DNA of 64,000 nucleotides from CAZTLE01 sp964614415 (GTDB lineage: Bacteria; Bacteroidota; Bacteroidia; Flavobacteriales; Flavobacteriaceae). A program made the translations under genes and the position numbers. How positions within the stretch are numbered: the stretch's first letter is position 1; each line of letters starts with the position of its first letter. Below the pieces are notes generated by a model, which was not told the DNA's origin, did not search any database, and saw only the letters and a list, made by a program, of their open reading frames with translations. This document shows, one piece after another, positions 24,769-32,840 of this stretch. The stretch is taken from assembly GCA_964614415.1 (NCBI GenBank), contig CAZTLE010000002.1:12434-76433 (forward strand), read 5' to 3'.

Positions 24769-25764
24769 TTACCGGGATAATTGTAGGATTAAATCTACAA
24801 CTCTGGAGGAATATCCGATCTCATTATCGTACCAGCCAATGATCTTAACCATCCTTCCAATTACCGATGTCATACCCGCGTCGAAGATGCAGGAGTTGGG
24901 ATTGCCTACAATATCGATCGAAACAATGGGATCCTCGGTATATTGCAAAATACCCTTAAATCGGCCGGAAGCCGCTTCTCTAAAGGCATCATTAACCGTT
25001 TGGATATCAACATCCTTCTTTACGTTAAAAGTGATATCCGTGAGCGATCCGTTGGGTACCGGAACCCGAATACCGCAACCCCCAATTACCGAGGCCAGAT
25101 CGGGGAAAATTTTGGTAAGAGCTTTGGCAGCACCGGTAGTGGTGGGGACTATGGACTGACTGGCCGCCCGGGCCCGCCTGAGATCCCTATGGGGCTGGTC
25201 ATGTAAGCTCTGATCGGTCGTATACGAGTGAATGGTCGTGATGTACGCCTGTTCAATCCCACAAAGATCGTCGATGATCTTTAGCATGGGTGCCGCATTG
25301 TTGGTGGTACACGAAGCGTTGGAAACGATCCGATCGTCTGGCGTGAGTATGTGGTCGTTTACGCCTAATACCACAGTTTTAACGGAATCATCCAGAGGTG
25401 GGACCGATAGAATGACATGGGATACGTCATTTTTCAGGTGTGCTTGCAGATCGGTTTTGGTTTTGAATTTTCCGGTACATTCAACTACCAGATCCACACC
25501 TTCCCAGGGAATGTTGGCGATGTCCTTTTCCGAAGAAAAACGAACAGACCGACCGTCAACGTAAATTTCCGTTTCCGAATAGGAGATTTCGGCATCTAAT
25601 ACCCCATGAATACTGTCGTATTTAAGCAAATGGCTCATAGTCCGGGTATCGGAAATATCGTTGATGGCTACAACGTCAATCTCCGGCTGATCCCTTAGCA
25701 ATCTGAAGAGATTACGGCCTATTCGGCCAAATCCGTTGATGCCGACTCTTACGGGGGTGCTCAT
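24769..25764 (-). CDS. gap: Type I glyceraldehyde-3-phosphate dehydrogenase
   Basis: A 331-residue glycolytic/gluconeogenic enzyme. The NAD-binding motif GINGFGRIGRNLFRLL opens the protein, and the catalytic Cys lies in SNASCTTNNAAPM. A C-terminal WYDNEIGYSSRVVDL is typical. It oxidises glyceraldehyde 3-phosphate to 1,3-bisphosphoglycerate. It is 15 bp downstream of lipA on the same strand, so probably shares its promoter. The genome may hold another GAPDH; that cannot be seen here. Confidence 0.95.
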   Translation of the reverse strand: MSTPVRVGINGFGRIGRNLFRLLRDQPEIDVVAINDISDTRTMSHLLKYDSIHGVLDAEISYSETEIYVDGRSVRFSSEKDIANIPWEGVDLVVECTGKFKTKTDLQAHLKNDVSHVILSVPPLDDSVKTVVLGVNDHILTPDDRIVSNASCTTNNAAPMLKIIDDLCGIEQAYITTIHSYTTDQSLHDQPHRDLRRARAASQSIVPTTTGAAKALTKIFPDLASVIGGCGIRVPVPNGSLTDITFNVKKDVDIQTVNDAFREAASGRFKGILQYTEDPIVSIDIVGNPNSCIFDAGMTSVIGRMVKIIGWYDNEIGYSSRVVDLILQLSR

Positions 25765-25779
25765 ACGATTCCGAAGGAA

Positions 25780-26652
25780 TTAAGTGAGGTGTTTTTGTGC
25801 ATGATAGGAAGATCGCACAAGGGCGCCACTTTCCACATGTCGGAAGCCCATTTCCAAACCAATCTTTTCGTATTTCTTGAACTGATCGGGTTCTATGAAT
25901 TCCTTTACCGGGAGATGCCTCTTGGAAGGTTGCAGGTACTGACCAATGGTCACGATATCAAGGCCCACACCCCTCAGATCCTCCATAGTTTGCAATACTT
26001 CGTCCTCTGTCTCACCCAAGCCAAGCATGATACCGCTCTTGGTGCGCTCTATGCCCTGTTCCTTCAAGTATCGCAATACGTCCAGGCTACGTTCGTATTT
26101 CGCCTGAATTCGAACCTCCCGGGTAAGCCGCTTTACGGTTTCCATATTATGGGAGACTACTTCAGGTTTTACTTCGATAATACGATCAATATTTCTGGTA
26201 ACACCTTGAAAATCGGGGATCAGGGTTTCCAGGGTTGTTTCGGGATTCATACGTCGGATCGCCTTAACAGTTTCGGCCCAGATAATGGAACCCATATCCT
26301 TAAGATCATCGCGATCTACCGAGGTTACCACGGCATGCTTGATATTCATGATCTTGATAGAACGGGCTACTTTTTCAGGTTCATCCCAATCTACTGTTTC
26401 GGGACGCCCCGTTTTTACACCACAAAAACCACAGGAACGCGTACAGATATTTCCCAGGATCATGAAGGTAGCGGTACCTTCTGTCCAGCATTCGCCCATA
26501 TTAGGGCAGCTTCCCGAGGTACAAATGGTGTGAAGATTGTATTTGTCAACCAGACCGCGAAGCTCGGTATACTTCTTTCCCGTAGGTAGCTTCACCCTAA
26601 GCCACTTAGGCTTGGGAGCCGGTTTTTGGATCGTTGCTGTCTGTGCTTCCAT
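25780..26652 (-). CDS. lipA: Lipoyl synthase
   Basis: A 290-residue radical-SAM enzyme. The N-terminal auxiliary cluster motif [12 protein letters not shown] (C-x4-C-x5-C) and the radical-SAM motif CTRSCGFC (C-x3-C-x2-C) are both present, and the C-terminal SSYHA serine is in place. It inserts sulfur into protein-bound octanoyl groups of 2-oxoacid dehydrogenases and the glycine cleavage system. The promoter at 26661-26689 lies directly upstream, which implies an almost leaderless transcript reading on into gap. Confidence 0.95.
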   Translation of the reverse strand: MEAQTATIQKPAPKPKWLRVKLPTGKKYTELRGLVDKYNLHTICTSGSCPNMGECWTEGTATFMILGNICTRSCGFCGVKTGRPETVDWDEPEKVARSIKIMNIKHAVVTSVDRDDLKDMGSIIWAETVKAIRRMNPETTLETLIPDFQGVTRNIDRIIEVKPEVVSHNMETVKRLTREVRIQAKYERSLDVLRYLKEQGIERTKSGIMLGLGETEDEVLQTMEDLRGVGLDIVTIGQYLQPSKRHLPVKEFIEPDQFKKYEKIGLEMGFRHVESGALVRSSYHAQKHLT

Positions 26653-26660
26653 AGCGAATA

Positions 26661-26689
26661 CAAAAGTACGAAGAATCCGTAAAATTCAA
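26661..26689 (-). promoter_or_regulatory. Promoter of lipA
   Basis: On the minus strand: TTG (26689-26687), an 18-bp spacer and TACTTTTG (26668-26661), an exact match to the Bacteroidota consensus. The lipA ATG lies 8 bp downstream of the -7 box. Confidence 0.6.
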
Positions 26690-27898
26690 CTATAAAGTGG
26701 TGAGATACCAAATACTGAATGCCACTAATACAAGTATGCTTACCAGGCTGTAGATTGTCATGGATTTAGAGGGTCGTGCTTCTTTGGGAGTGTGCTTGCT
26801 CGTGAGCAACTTATAACTTATGATGGCATAGAATGGTGCCGTTAAGAACGAAAGTATCGTAGCGATCTTTATGAGGAGTCCCATTTCAGATACAAAAAAG
26901 AAAAATATAGACAATGTTCCGGCTACGAGTATGAGCAGCCAAATAAGATATCCCCGACGCACCGGACGGTCGAATAGAATTTCGGTAGTGCGATGCATAA
27001 CTCTTGGGGAGGCGTCCAACGTGGTTAGCGTGGTGCTGAACATAGTGGTTAGTGCAGCGATACCAATGATGATCTTGGTGCCTTCTCCCAAACTGAATGT
27101 GTACATGGAAATGAGCTGATTGGCGAAAACCGCACCTGCATTCGAAAAGCGCTCTCCACTGCCAAACATGACCAGCGCTCCCAGGGATACAAAACCGATT
27201 CCGAGCACTATAGTTGTGATATATCCTACGTTGAAGTCGAATCGCGATTGCTTTGGGGAAACCGTAGGATCCAGTTTTTTCTTTTCCACAGTCCAGATGG
27301 AATGCCATATGGAAATGTCGAGAGGTGCCGGCATCCAACCCATAAAGGCAATTAAAAAAGCAACGGCACCCACTTCTGTGGGGAATACCGGTTTCAGACT
27401 CCCACCATGGCCGGGTCCCACGGCCATTATTACTGCAATAATGGTACTAACGGTAAGGGAAAGCACAATAATCTTCATGAGCGAGTCCAGAATCTTATAA
27501 CGACCAATGACGAGTACGGTAAAACAAATGCCCGTTACTATAGCTGTCCAAAGGACTTCGGTGCCCACGCCGAACAATGAAGTTGCAATCCCGGCAGTAA
27601 CAATGGTAACCGCCGTTTGGATCGTAAACATTGTGGCAAAGGTGATTACATAATAGGCCGCAAGCACTCCTTTTCCCATTTTACGATATCCTTCCAGCAG
27701 ACTTTCGCCTGTTGCACTCGCGTAACGAGGCCCAAACTCAAAAAAGGGATACTTTACTGCGTTGATAAGCAACAAAGCCCATAGCAACCCGAATCCGAAA
27801 TCGGCACCTGCCCGTGTGGATTGTACCAGGTGAGAGACCCCTATGGCGGCTCCGGCAAACAGGAATCCCGGACCTAATTTTTTAAAAGTGGAAAGCAC
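26690..27898 (-). CDS. Nramp-family membrane transporter with non-canonical metal-site motifs
   Basis: A 402-residue polytopic protein of the Nramp fold (about 11 hydrophobic helices). Helix 1, where classical Nramp proteins carry the metal-binding DPGN, reads AAIGVSHLVQSTRAG, and helix 6, usually containing MPH, reads GWMPAPLDISIW. The Asp and Asn of helix 1 and the Met-Pro-His of helix 6 are therefore not conserved. I infer that its substrate differs from Mn2+/Fe2+ or that it is a related but distinct transporter. Similar sequences are annotated as divalent metal transporters in many genomes. It starts 1 bp after the ECF sigma gene. Confidence 0.82.
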   Translation of the reverse strand: MLSTFKKLGPGFLFAGAAIGVSHLVQSTRAGADFGFGLLWALLLINAVKYPFFEFGPRYASATGESLLEGYRKMGKGVLAAYYVITFATMFTIQTAVTIVTAGIATSLFGVGTEVLWTAIVTGICFTVLVIGRYKILDSLMKIIVLSLTVSTIIAVIMAVGPGHGGSLKPVFPTEVGAVAFLIAFMGWMPAPLDISIWHSIWTVEKKKLDPTVSPKQSRFDFNVGYITTIVLGIGFVSLGALVMFGSGERFSNAGAVFANQLISMYTFSLGEGTKIIIGIAALTTMFSTTLTTLDASPRVMHRTTEILFDRPVRRGYLIWLLILVAGTLSIFFFFVSEMGLLIKIATILSFLTAPFYAIISYKLLTSKHTPKEARPSKSMTIYSLVSILVLVAFSIWYLTTL

Positions 27899-27899
27899 G

Positions 27900-28469
27900 T
27901 CAGGACTTTTTTTGATTAATGATCTCGGCCAACAGCTTTTTGGCGCGTAGCAACCTTACTTTTACATTGTTCAAAGGCTCTTTTAAGGTTTCGGAGATCT
28001 CGTTGTAACTCATTTCGTGAAAATACCTAAGGTTGATCACCTCCTGGTAAGGTGGCTTGAGTTGTTTGATAAAACGCAACAGCTCGGCCAGATTCTGTTC
28101 CGTAATAAGCTTGTCTTCCGGGGTAGGGGCATGATCGGCAATTCTATTGACATGTTCTTCGGATGCGTCGGTAGTCAGGGAAAAGATAGAGGCATTTCGC
28201 TTGCGCGACTTATCGATTTGAATGTTCTTCGAAATGGTGATCAGCCAGGTACTGAAGGTATATTTTTCATTGAAGGAATCGATTTTATCAAAGGCCTTCG
28301 AGAAGGTCTCAATAGTGATATCCTCGGCTTCATACTCATCTTTAACCCGTTTTAACTGAAATAGATAGACGTCTCCCCAAAAATGGTCCAGCAAGAAATT
28401 AAAAGCACTCTGTCTGCCTTTTCTCGCTTCTCGTATTTGATTTTGAATTTCTTCTCCGGTTACTTCCAA
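27900..28469 (-). CDS. ECF-type RNA polymerase sigma factor
   Basis: A 189-residue protein if the TTG at 28469 is used (EVTGEEIQNQIREARKG); the ATG at 28538 would overlap the glycosyltransferase gene by 79 bp and adds unrelated residues. It shows region 2 (EYEAEDITIETFSKAF and FSTWLITISKNIQID) and region 4 (YQEVINLRYFHEMSYNEISETL). Such factors direct polymerase to stress or envelope regulons. No anti-sigma factor is adjacent, which is common for this subgroup. The immediate downstream gene is the Nramp-like transporter. Confidence 0.88.
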   Translation of the reverse strand: MEVTGEEIQNQIREARKGRQSAFNFLLDHFWGDVYLFQLKRVKDEYEAEDITIETFSKAFDKIDSFNEKYTFSTWLITISKNIQIDKSRKRNASIFSLTTDASEEHVNRIADHAPTPEDKLITEQNLAELLRFIKQLKPPYQEVINLRYFHEMSYNEISETLKEPLNNVKVRLLRAKKLLAEIINQKKS

Positions 28470-29557
28470 CGTGTGGGTTTTGAGACGGTATTGGAAATAA
28501 AGATAGTCATTTGGATGAACACTAAAAATAATTCCCAAAGGGGTATGGCTGGGATCAATGACTGTTCTTTAAGCCGGGCTGCGGCTCTTCCAATAATAAC
28601 ATATTGAAGCACAAACCGAAGAATTACAACCGGTAATACAAACTTCCAATCGCCCAGAATCAATGCCAGGGGTGCAAGCACCCAGAATGACAGACTGGAC
28701 AGATAGAACAACCCAAGCAGGAATTTGTGCAGGGGTTTGTACTCTTTGGAAGTGGTGATATGGCGCCTTTTTTGTTGTATCCAATCTGAAAACGTCTTTT
28801 TAGGAACGGAGTAGGTAAAGGCTTCGGGGGCCAGGCAAACCGTCGTGTTTTTTCCGGTAGCTGCCTGGTTAACAAACAGGTCGTCATCTCCTGAGGGCAG
28901 CTGTATGTGCGACATGAAACCGTTGTTAGCGTAATAGAGATTACTGGTATAGCCCATATTGCGCCCTACACCCATATAGGGAATCCCCGCCAATGCATAG
29001 GAAAAATACTGAACGGCTGTCATTAGGGTTTCAAAACGAATGAGTCCGTTGAGCAGACCTTTTTCTTTTTCGTATCCTCCATAACCCAGTACGAGTTGTT
29101 TCTCGGTACTGAATTGTTCGGCCATGGTGGAGATCCATTGGTCACTCGCGGGACGGCAATCGGCATCCGTAAAGATCATTCGGCGACTTTTCGCACGTTT
29201 TATACCCAAAGTGAGAGCGTATTTCTTATTGCCCCAAAATGCCTCGTTGTTCTTTACGTGAACTACTGAAACCCGTTCGGGGTCTTTTTGTGCAAATGAG
29301 TTCATGACCTCCGGAGTTTCGTCCGAAGAAGCGTCATTTATTAAAATAAGTTCGAGTTTGGGATGGTCCTGTCGCAACCAAAGTGGGATATGTTTGCTGA
29401 GATTATCTGACTCATTCTTGGCACATACGATAAGGGATACCGGGAAGTTTTGCTTTTCTCCCCTGTCGTTGTGCTTATGAAAGGCCATCCGGGAGAACAG
29501 CACATAGTAGACACAGTTGATTGCAACAACAACCGGGACAAGGTAAATCCAAAGCAT
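28460..29557 (-). CDS. Glycosyltransferase family 2, membrane-bound
   Basis: A 365-residue GT-A enzyme. An N-terminal membrane helix (residues 3-22) precedes the GT2 domain with the SLIVCAKNESDNL start and the acidic DAD in FTDADCRP, another acidic patch in SGDDDLFVNQ, and a QQKRRH stretch corresponding to the QxxRW motif of processive enzymes. Two or three C-terminal helices follow (near 270-340). It transfers a nucleotide-activated sugar, probably for an envelope polysaccharide; the acceptor is unknown. It overlaps the sigma factor gene slightly, and the two with the Nramp gene form a likely operon. Confidence 0.88.
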   Translation of the reverse strand: MLWIYLVPVVVAINCVYYVLFSRMAFHKHNDRGEKQNFPVSLIVCAKNESDNLSKHIPLWLRQDHPKLELILINDASSDETPEVMNSFAQKDPERVSVVHVKNNEAFWGNKKYALTLGIKRAKSRRMIFTDADCRPASDQWISTMAEQFSTEKQLVLGYGGYEKEKGLLNGLIRFETLMTAVQYFSYALAGIPYMGVGRNMGYTSNLYYANNGFMSHIQLPSGDDDLFVNQAATGKNTTVCLAPEAFTYSVPKKTFSDWIQQKRRHITTSKEYKPLHKFLLGLFYLSSLSFWVLAPLALILGDWKFVLPVVILRFVLQYVIIGRAAARLKEQSLIPAIPLWELFLVFIQMTIFISNTVSKPTRWK

Positions 29558-29623
29558 ACTAACGAACTAATAGGGTAAATCTAAATAGATGTTCGCTGAT
29601 GCCCGTCATCGCCTGGAAACCAG

Positions 29624-29830
29624 TTAGGATTTATGGGCAGGTTCGGTACAGGTGTCGAATTGATCGGGAGTCTTGCCACAAAATCCACAGGCTTCACCTT
29701 CTTTGTTCAAAAAGGGATTCTGACTGGCACAGGTGCCCGCAAATTCTCCGTCTTTTTTTCCCCATATCTTAATAGCTATACCGGCAAAAGCGAGTAGTAA
29801 TAATGCCAGGGTAACAACAAAAATTCCCAT
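29624..29830 (-). CDS. Small membrane protein, NqrM-like (DUF539)
   Basis: A 68-residue protein from the ATG at 29830: one membrane helix (about 4-23) followed by a short cysteine cluster, Cys34, Cys48, Cys51 and Cys61 (GTCAS, ACGFCGK, FDTC). This is the plan of NqrM, needed for maturation of the Na+-translocating NADH:quinone reductase, possibly for delivering its iron. The sequence similarity is weak by eye, so the name is inferred from topology and cysteine spacing. A -7 box at 29847-29854 lies 16 bp upstream and excludes the longer 29857 start. Confidence 0.6.
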   Translation of the reverse strand: MGIFVVTLALLLLAFAGIAIKIWGKKDGEFAGTCASQNPFLNKEGEACGFCGKTPDQFDTCTEPAHKS

Positions 29831-29846
29831 AGGTCGTATTTGTGTA

Positions 29847-29854
29847 CAAAAATA
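29847..29854 (-). promoter_or_regulatory. -7 box before the NqrM-like gene
   Basis: TATTTTTG on the minus strand, an exact TAnnTTTG match 16 bp before the ATG at 29830. No TTG -33 element is seen at the expected spacing. Confidence 0.4.
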
Positions 29855-29917
29855 CAATGTTTCTCATGGATATGGACCGAATTTGGTTAATTTTAACCGC
29901 AAATTATTGGAGTTACC

Positions 29918-30532
29918 ATGAAACGATCGCTTGTTTATCTTTTTAGTGCTATTCTTTTGGCAGGTGAGCTTTCCTGTAAGAATGACAAATCATCTTCCGA
30001 AAACCCTGAGGAGGACACTTCTGTTGAGAATTCGGAGACGACTGAAGTCGTTGCCCCCGAAAAGAAAGAACTCACCGAAGCAGATAAAATTGCAATAAGT
30101 AGTGTGCTTTCCAAGGCTATGTCGACACCTGAATTGAAAACATTTGTCAGTGCCCTGGTTACGGCCCGGCTTACGGATATGCTCGCCGGGGATGAAGGCT
30201 CTTATACAGTGCTGGCTCCGTCCAATGATGCGTTCAATGCGCTGTCACAGGAAAAGATGAGGTCCTATCTCAATTCGGGCAATACCACTCAGCTGGCAAC
30301 GCTGTTGAAGAACCATATTGTTGAAGGCAATTTGGATTCCGAGCAGATCAAAAGCGGAGGAAATCAAACCGTTACCACCTTGTCCGGTGAAGAACTGGAC
30401 ATTAAGGTGCAGGGAGATCTCATTACTGTGACAGATTCGGCAGGGAATACCGCCAATGTTGAAAAGAGCGATCTGTCAGGTTCCAATGGTGTGGTTCACA
30501 TCCTAAGTGCGGTGCTGGAAGGGGCTAAATAA
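29918..30532 (+). CDS. Fasciclin-domain lipoprotein
   Basis: A 204-residue protein with a lipoprotein signal (GELSC, Cys20), an acidic Ser/Glu-rich linker (about 22-50), and one fasciclin (FAS1) domain over roughly residues 60-204 with the diagnostic YTVLAPSNDAFNAL and the closing NGVVHILSAVL segments. FAS1 domains mediate adhesion or binding in extracellular proteins. It is likely anchored in the outer membrane. It is convergent with murB, overlapping it by 8 bp, and divergent from the NqrM-like gene. Confidence 0.9.
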   Translation: MKRSLVYLFSAILLAGELSCKNDKSSSENPEEDTSVENSETTEVVAPEKKELTEADKIAISSVLSKAMSTPELKTFVSALVTARLTDMLAGDEGSYTVLAPSNDAFNALSQEKMRSYLNSGNTTQLATLLKNHIVEGNLDSEQIKSGGNQTVTTLSGEELDIKVQGDLITVTDSAGNTANVEKSDLSGSNGVVHILSAVLEGAK

Positions 30533-31538
30533 CATTTACTTCCGGCTCGATCAAAATATCAAAGTCTTCTTTGACCTTTTTCTGAATTTCCTGGGCGAGA
30601 TTCCAAATCTCCGATCCCGAAGCATTACCGTGATTAACCAACACCAGCGCCTGACGATCATGAACGCCCGCCTCTCCGAAACGCTTGCCTTTAAATCCGG
30701 AGTGCTCAATGAGCCACCCGGCCGGGATTTTAACTTCGGTAGGGGAGACCTCGTAGTAGGGCGCTTCAGGATGGTTTAGCTTCAGTTTTCTGAATGCATT
30801 CAGATCGATCACGGGATTCTTGAAAAAACTACCGCTGTTGCCCAACACCTTAGGATCGGGAAGCTTGGATTGACGTATGGCAATAACAGCATTTGAAATA
30901 TCGCGAATTGACGGATCGTCTATATTGTGCTCCTGCAACCATGATTCAATGGCCCCATAGGAGGTATTCTTCGAGTGATTTTCTGTGGTTAACTGTAATT
31001 GGACGCTGGTAATAACATAACGCCCTTTTGCCGTTCCTTTAAAAATGGAATCCCGGTACCCGAATTGACATTCGGAGGCGGTGAATTCTTTTTCTTCCAA
31101 ATTTGACCGGTCCAGGGCCTTACAGCTAATAAATACATCCTTCAGCTCAACCCCATAAGCACCAATATTCTGGATAGGAGCGGTGCCCACATTGCCTGGA
31201 ATAAGGCTTAGGTTTTCAATACCTCCAAAATCATTTTCGATGCAGTGCATGACGAATTCATGCCAGTTCTCACCGGCCATTACCTCAAGTACGACTGCGT
31301 TCTCGTTCCTGGAAACTTCCGTAATCCCTGTCAGGTCGAGATGGACTACATGCGCATCAATATCTCCGGTGAGCAAGATATTGCTGCCACCTCCCAGTAA
31401 AAAGAAATCTGTGTGAAGAGGAGATTGTAGGGCCTCTCTTAACTCTGAAACCGATTGGACAGAAGTGAAGTAACGGGCCCGGCAGTCTATGCCAAATGTA
31501 TTGTAGGGTTTGAGCGATTTATAGGATTCGGTCGTCAT
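30525..31538 (-). CDS. murB: UDP-N-acetylmuramate dehydrogenase
   Basis: A 337-residue FAD enzyme of the MurB long (type I) form. FAD-binding segments LLGGGSNILLTGD and LIPGNVGTAPIQNIGAYG are visible, plus the catalytic Ser in NSGSFFKNPV and the C-terminal EPEVNVI. It reduces enolpyruvyl UDP-GlcNAc to UDP-MurNAc in peptidoglycan synthesis. Its ATG shares one base (T of TAATG) with the stop of the aminotransferase gene upstream, a sign of coupled translation. Confidence 0.94.
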   Translation of the reverse strand: MTTESYKSLKPYNTFGIDCRARYFTSVQSVSELREALQSPLHTDFFLLGGGSNILLTGDIDAHVVHLDLTGITEVSRNENAVVLEVMAGENWHEFVMHCIENDFGGIENLSLIPGNVGTAPIQNIGAYGVELKDVFISCKALDRSNLEEKEFTASECQFGYRDSIFKGTAKGRYVITSVQLQLTTENHSKNTSYGAIESWLQEHNIDDPSIRDISNAVIAIRQSKLPDPKVLGNSGSFFKNPVIDLNAFRKLKLNHPEAPYYEVSPTEVKIPAGWLIEHSGFKGKRFGEAGVHDRQALVLVNHGNASGSEIWNLAQEIQKKVKEDFDILIEPEVNVI

Positions 31539-32728
31539 TATCCGGGATATTGCTCCAGGGCCGCTTTCAGGATCTGTACGGCCTTTATGAGGCTTTCCTT
31601 CTTCAACACATAGGCAATGCGAACCTGATTAAGTCCTACTCCCGGAGAAGAATAAAATCCGCCTGCCGGCGCCACCATGACCGTTTCGTTGTTCAGGTCA
31701 AACTTTTCGAGCAGCCATTGTGCAAAATCGTCGCTATTGCTCACCGGTAGCTCGGCAATACAATAGAAGGCACCTTTTGGGACACCTACTTTAACTCCTG
31801 GAATCTGTTGGAGATGCTCAATAAGTGTATTTCTGCGATCCTCGTATTCGGCAATGACGTCGTCAAAGTATTGTTGTGGCGTATCCAGCGCCGCTTCACC
31901 CGCGATCAGCGCAAAGGTGGGTGGGCTCAGACGTGCCTGCGCAAATTTTAATGCAGTACGCGTTACCTGTTTGTTCTTGGAAACCAGGCAGCCGATTCGC
32001 GCTCCGCACATACTGTATCGCTTGGAGACCGAGTCGATAATTATTGCGTTGTCATCCAAACCTTCTTCTTCCAGGATGGAGTAGTGCGTACGTCCTTCAT
32101 AGGTGAACTCACGATATACTTCATCGGATACCAGGAACAGATCGTGTTTTTTTACAATGGAAGCCAGTTTTTGGATCTCTTCCTTCGAGTACAGATATCC
32201 TGTAGGATTCCCCGGATTGCAGATCAGGATGGCTTTGGTCTTCGGAGTGATGAGCTTCTCGAATTCGGAAATTGGAGGGAGCGCGAAATTATCTTCGATC
32301 TTAGAAATGACCGGAACTATGCTCACACCGGAAGCCGTAGCGAATCCGTTATAATTTGCGTAAAAGGGTTCCGGAATAATAATCTCGTCCCCCATGTCTG
32401 CTATGGTACCCATGGCAAAAAGCAAGGCTTCACTACCTCCGGTGGTCACAATAATATCATCAGAGGTCACATGGATGTCGTTTTTCTTGTAATATGCGGC
32501 CAGTTTTTCGCGATATCCTTCGGATCCTTCCGAACGGGCGTAGGCCAGGGTTTCGATACCGTGTTTCGCTACTGCTTCCATAGCCACCGCAGGGGATTTG
32601 ATATCCGGTTGCCCTATGTTCAGGTGATAGACTTTTTTATTTTCTTTATAGGCTTGCTCGGCGTAAGGAACCAGCTTTCGTATGGGGGATTCAGGCATTT
32701 GAACACCTTTGGACGAAATGGACGGCAT
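31538..32728 (-). CDS. PLP-dependent class I/II aminotransferase
   Basis: A 396-residue fold-type I enzyme from the ATG at 32728 (MPSISSKGVQMPESPIR). It has the PLP region NPGNPTGYLYSKEE, the Asp in LVSDEVYREF, and the Schiff-base Lys in DSVSKRYSMCGARIG. Aspartate, aromatic and branched-chain aminotransferases of this class look alike, so the substrate is open. The longer ATG at 32776 adds a hydrophobic leader unlike the family. It is coupled to murB by the shared TAATG. Confidence 0.88.
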   Translation of the reverse strand: MPSISSKGVQMPESPIRKLVPYAEQAYKENKKVYHLNIGQPDIKSPAVAMEAVAKHGIETLAYARSEGSEGYREKLAAYYKKNDIHVTSDDIIVTTGGSEALLFAMGTIADMGDEIIIPEPFYANYNGFATASGVSIVPVISKIEDNFALPPISEFEKLITPKTKAILICNPGNPTGYLYSKEEIQKLASIVKKHDLFLVSDEVYREFTYEGRTHYSILEEEGLDDNAIIIDSVSKRYSMCGARIGCLVSKNKQVTRTALKFAQARLSPPTFALIAGEAALDTPQQYFDDVIAEYEDRRNTLIEHLQQIPGVKVGVPKGAFYCIAELPVSNSDDFAQWLLEKFDLNNETVMVAPAGGFYSSPGVGLNQVRIAYVLKKESLIKAVQILKAALEQYPG

Positions 32729-32840
32729 AATCACTGTATTTAGGGGCAAAGTTGCAAAATAAATCTTAAAATACACCGGGATTTACTGCGCTTTTTGGGA
32801 TTTTTCCTATCTTGAATAAAGTTGATGGAAAAGAAAAGAT

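Noticed and set aside
25789..26589. 266-residue open frame on the plus strand over lipA
   Set aside because: It is antisense to a clear radical-SAM gene and has no motif or start context.
32084..32743. 219-residue open frame opposite the aminotransferase
   Set aside because: Antisense shadow with no recognisable domain.
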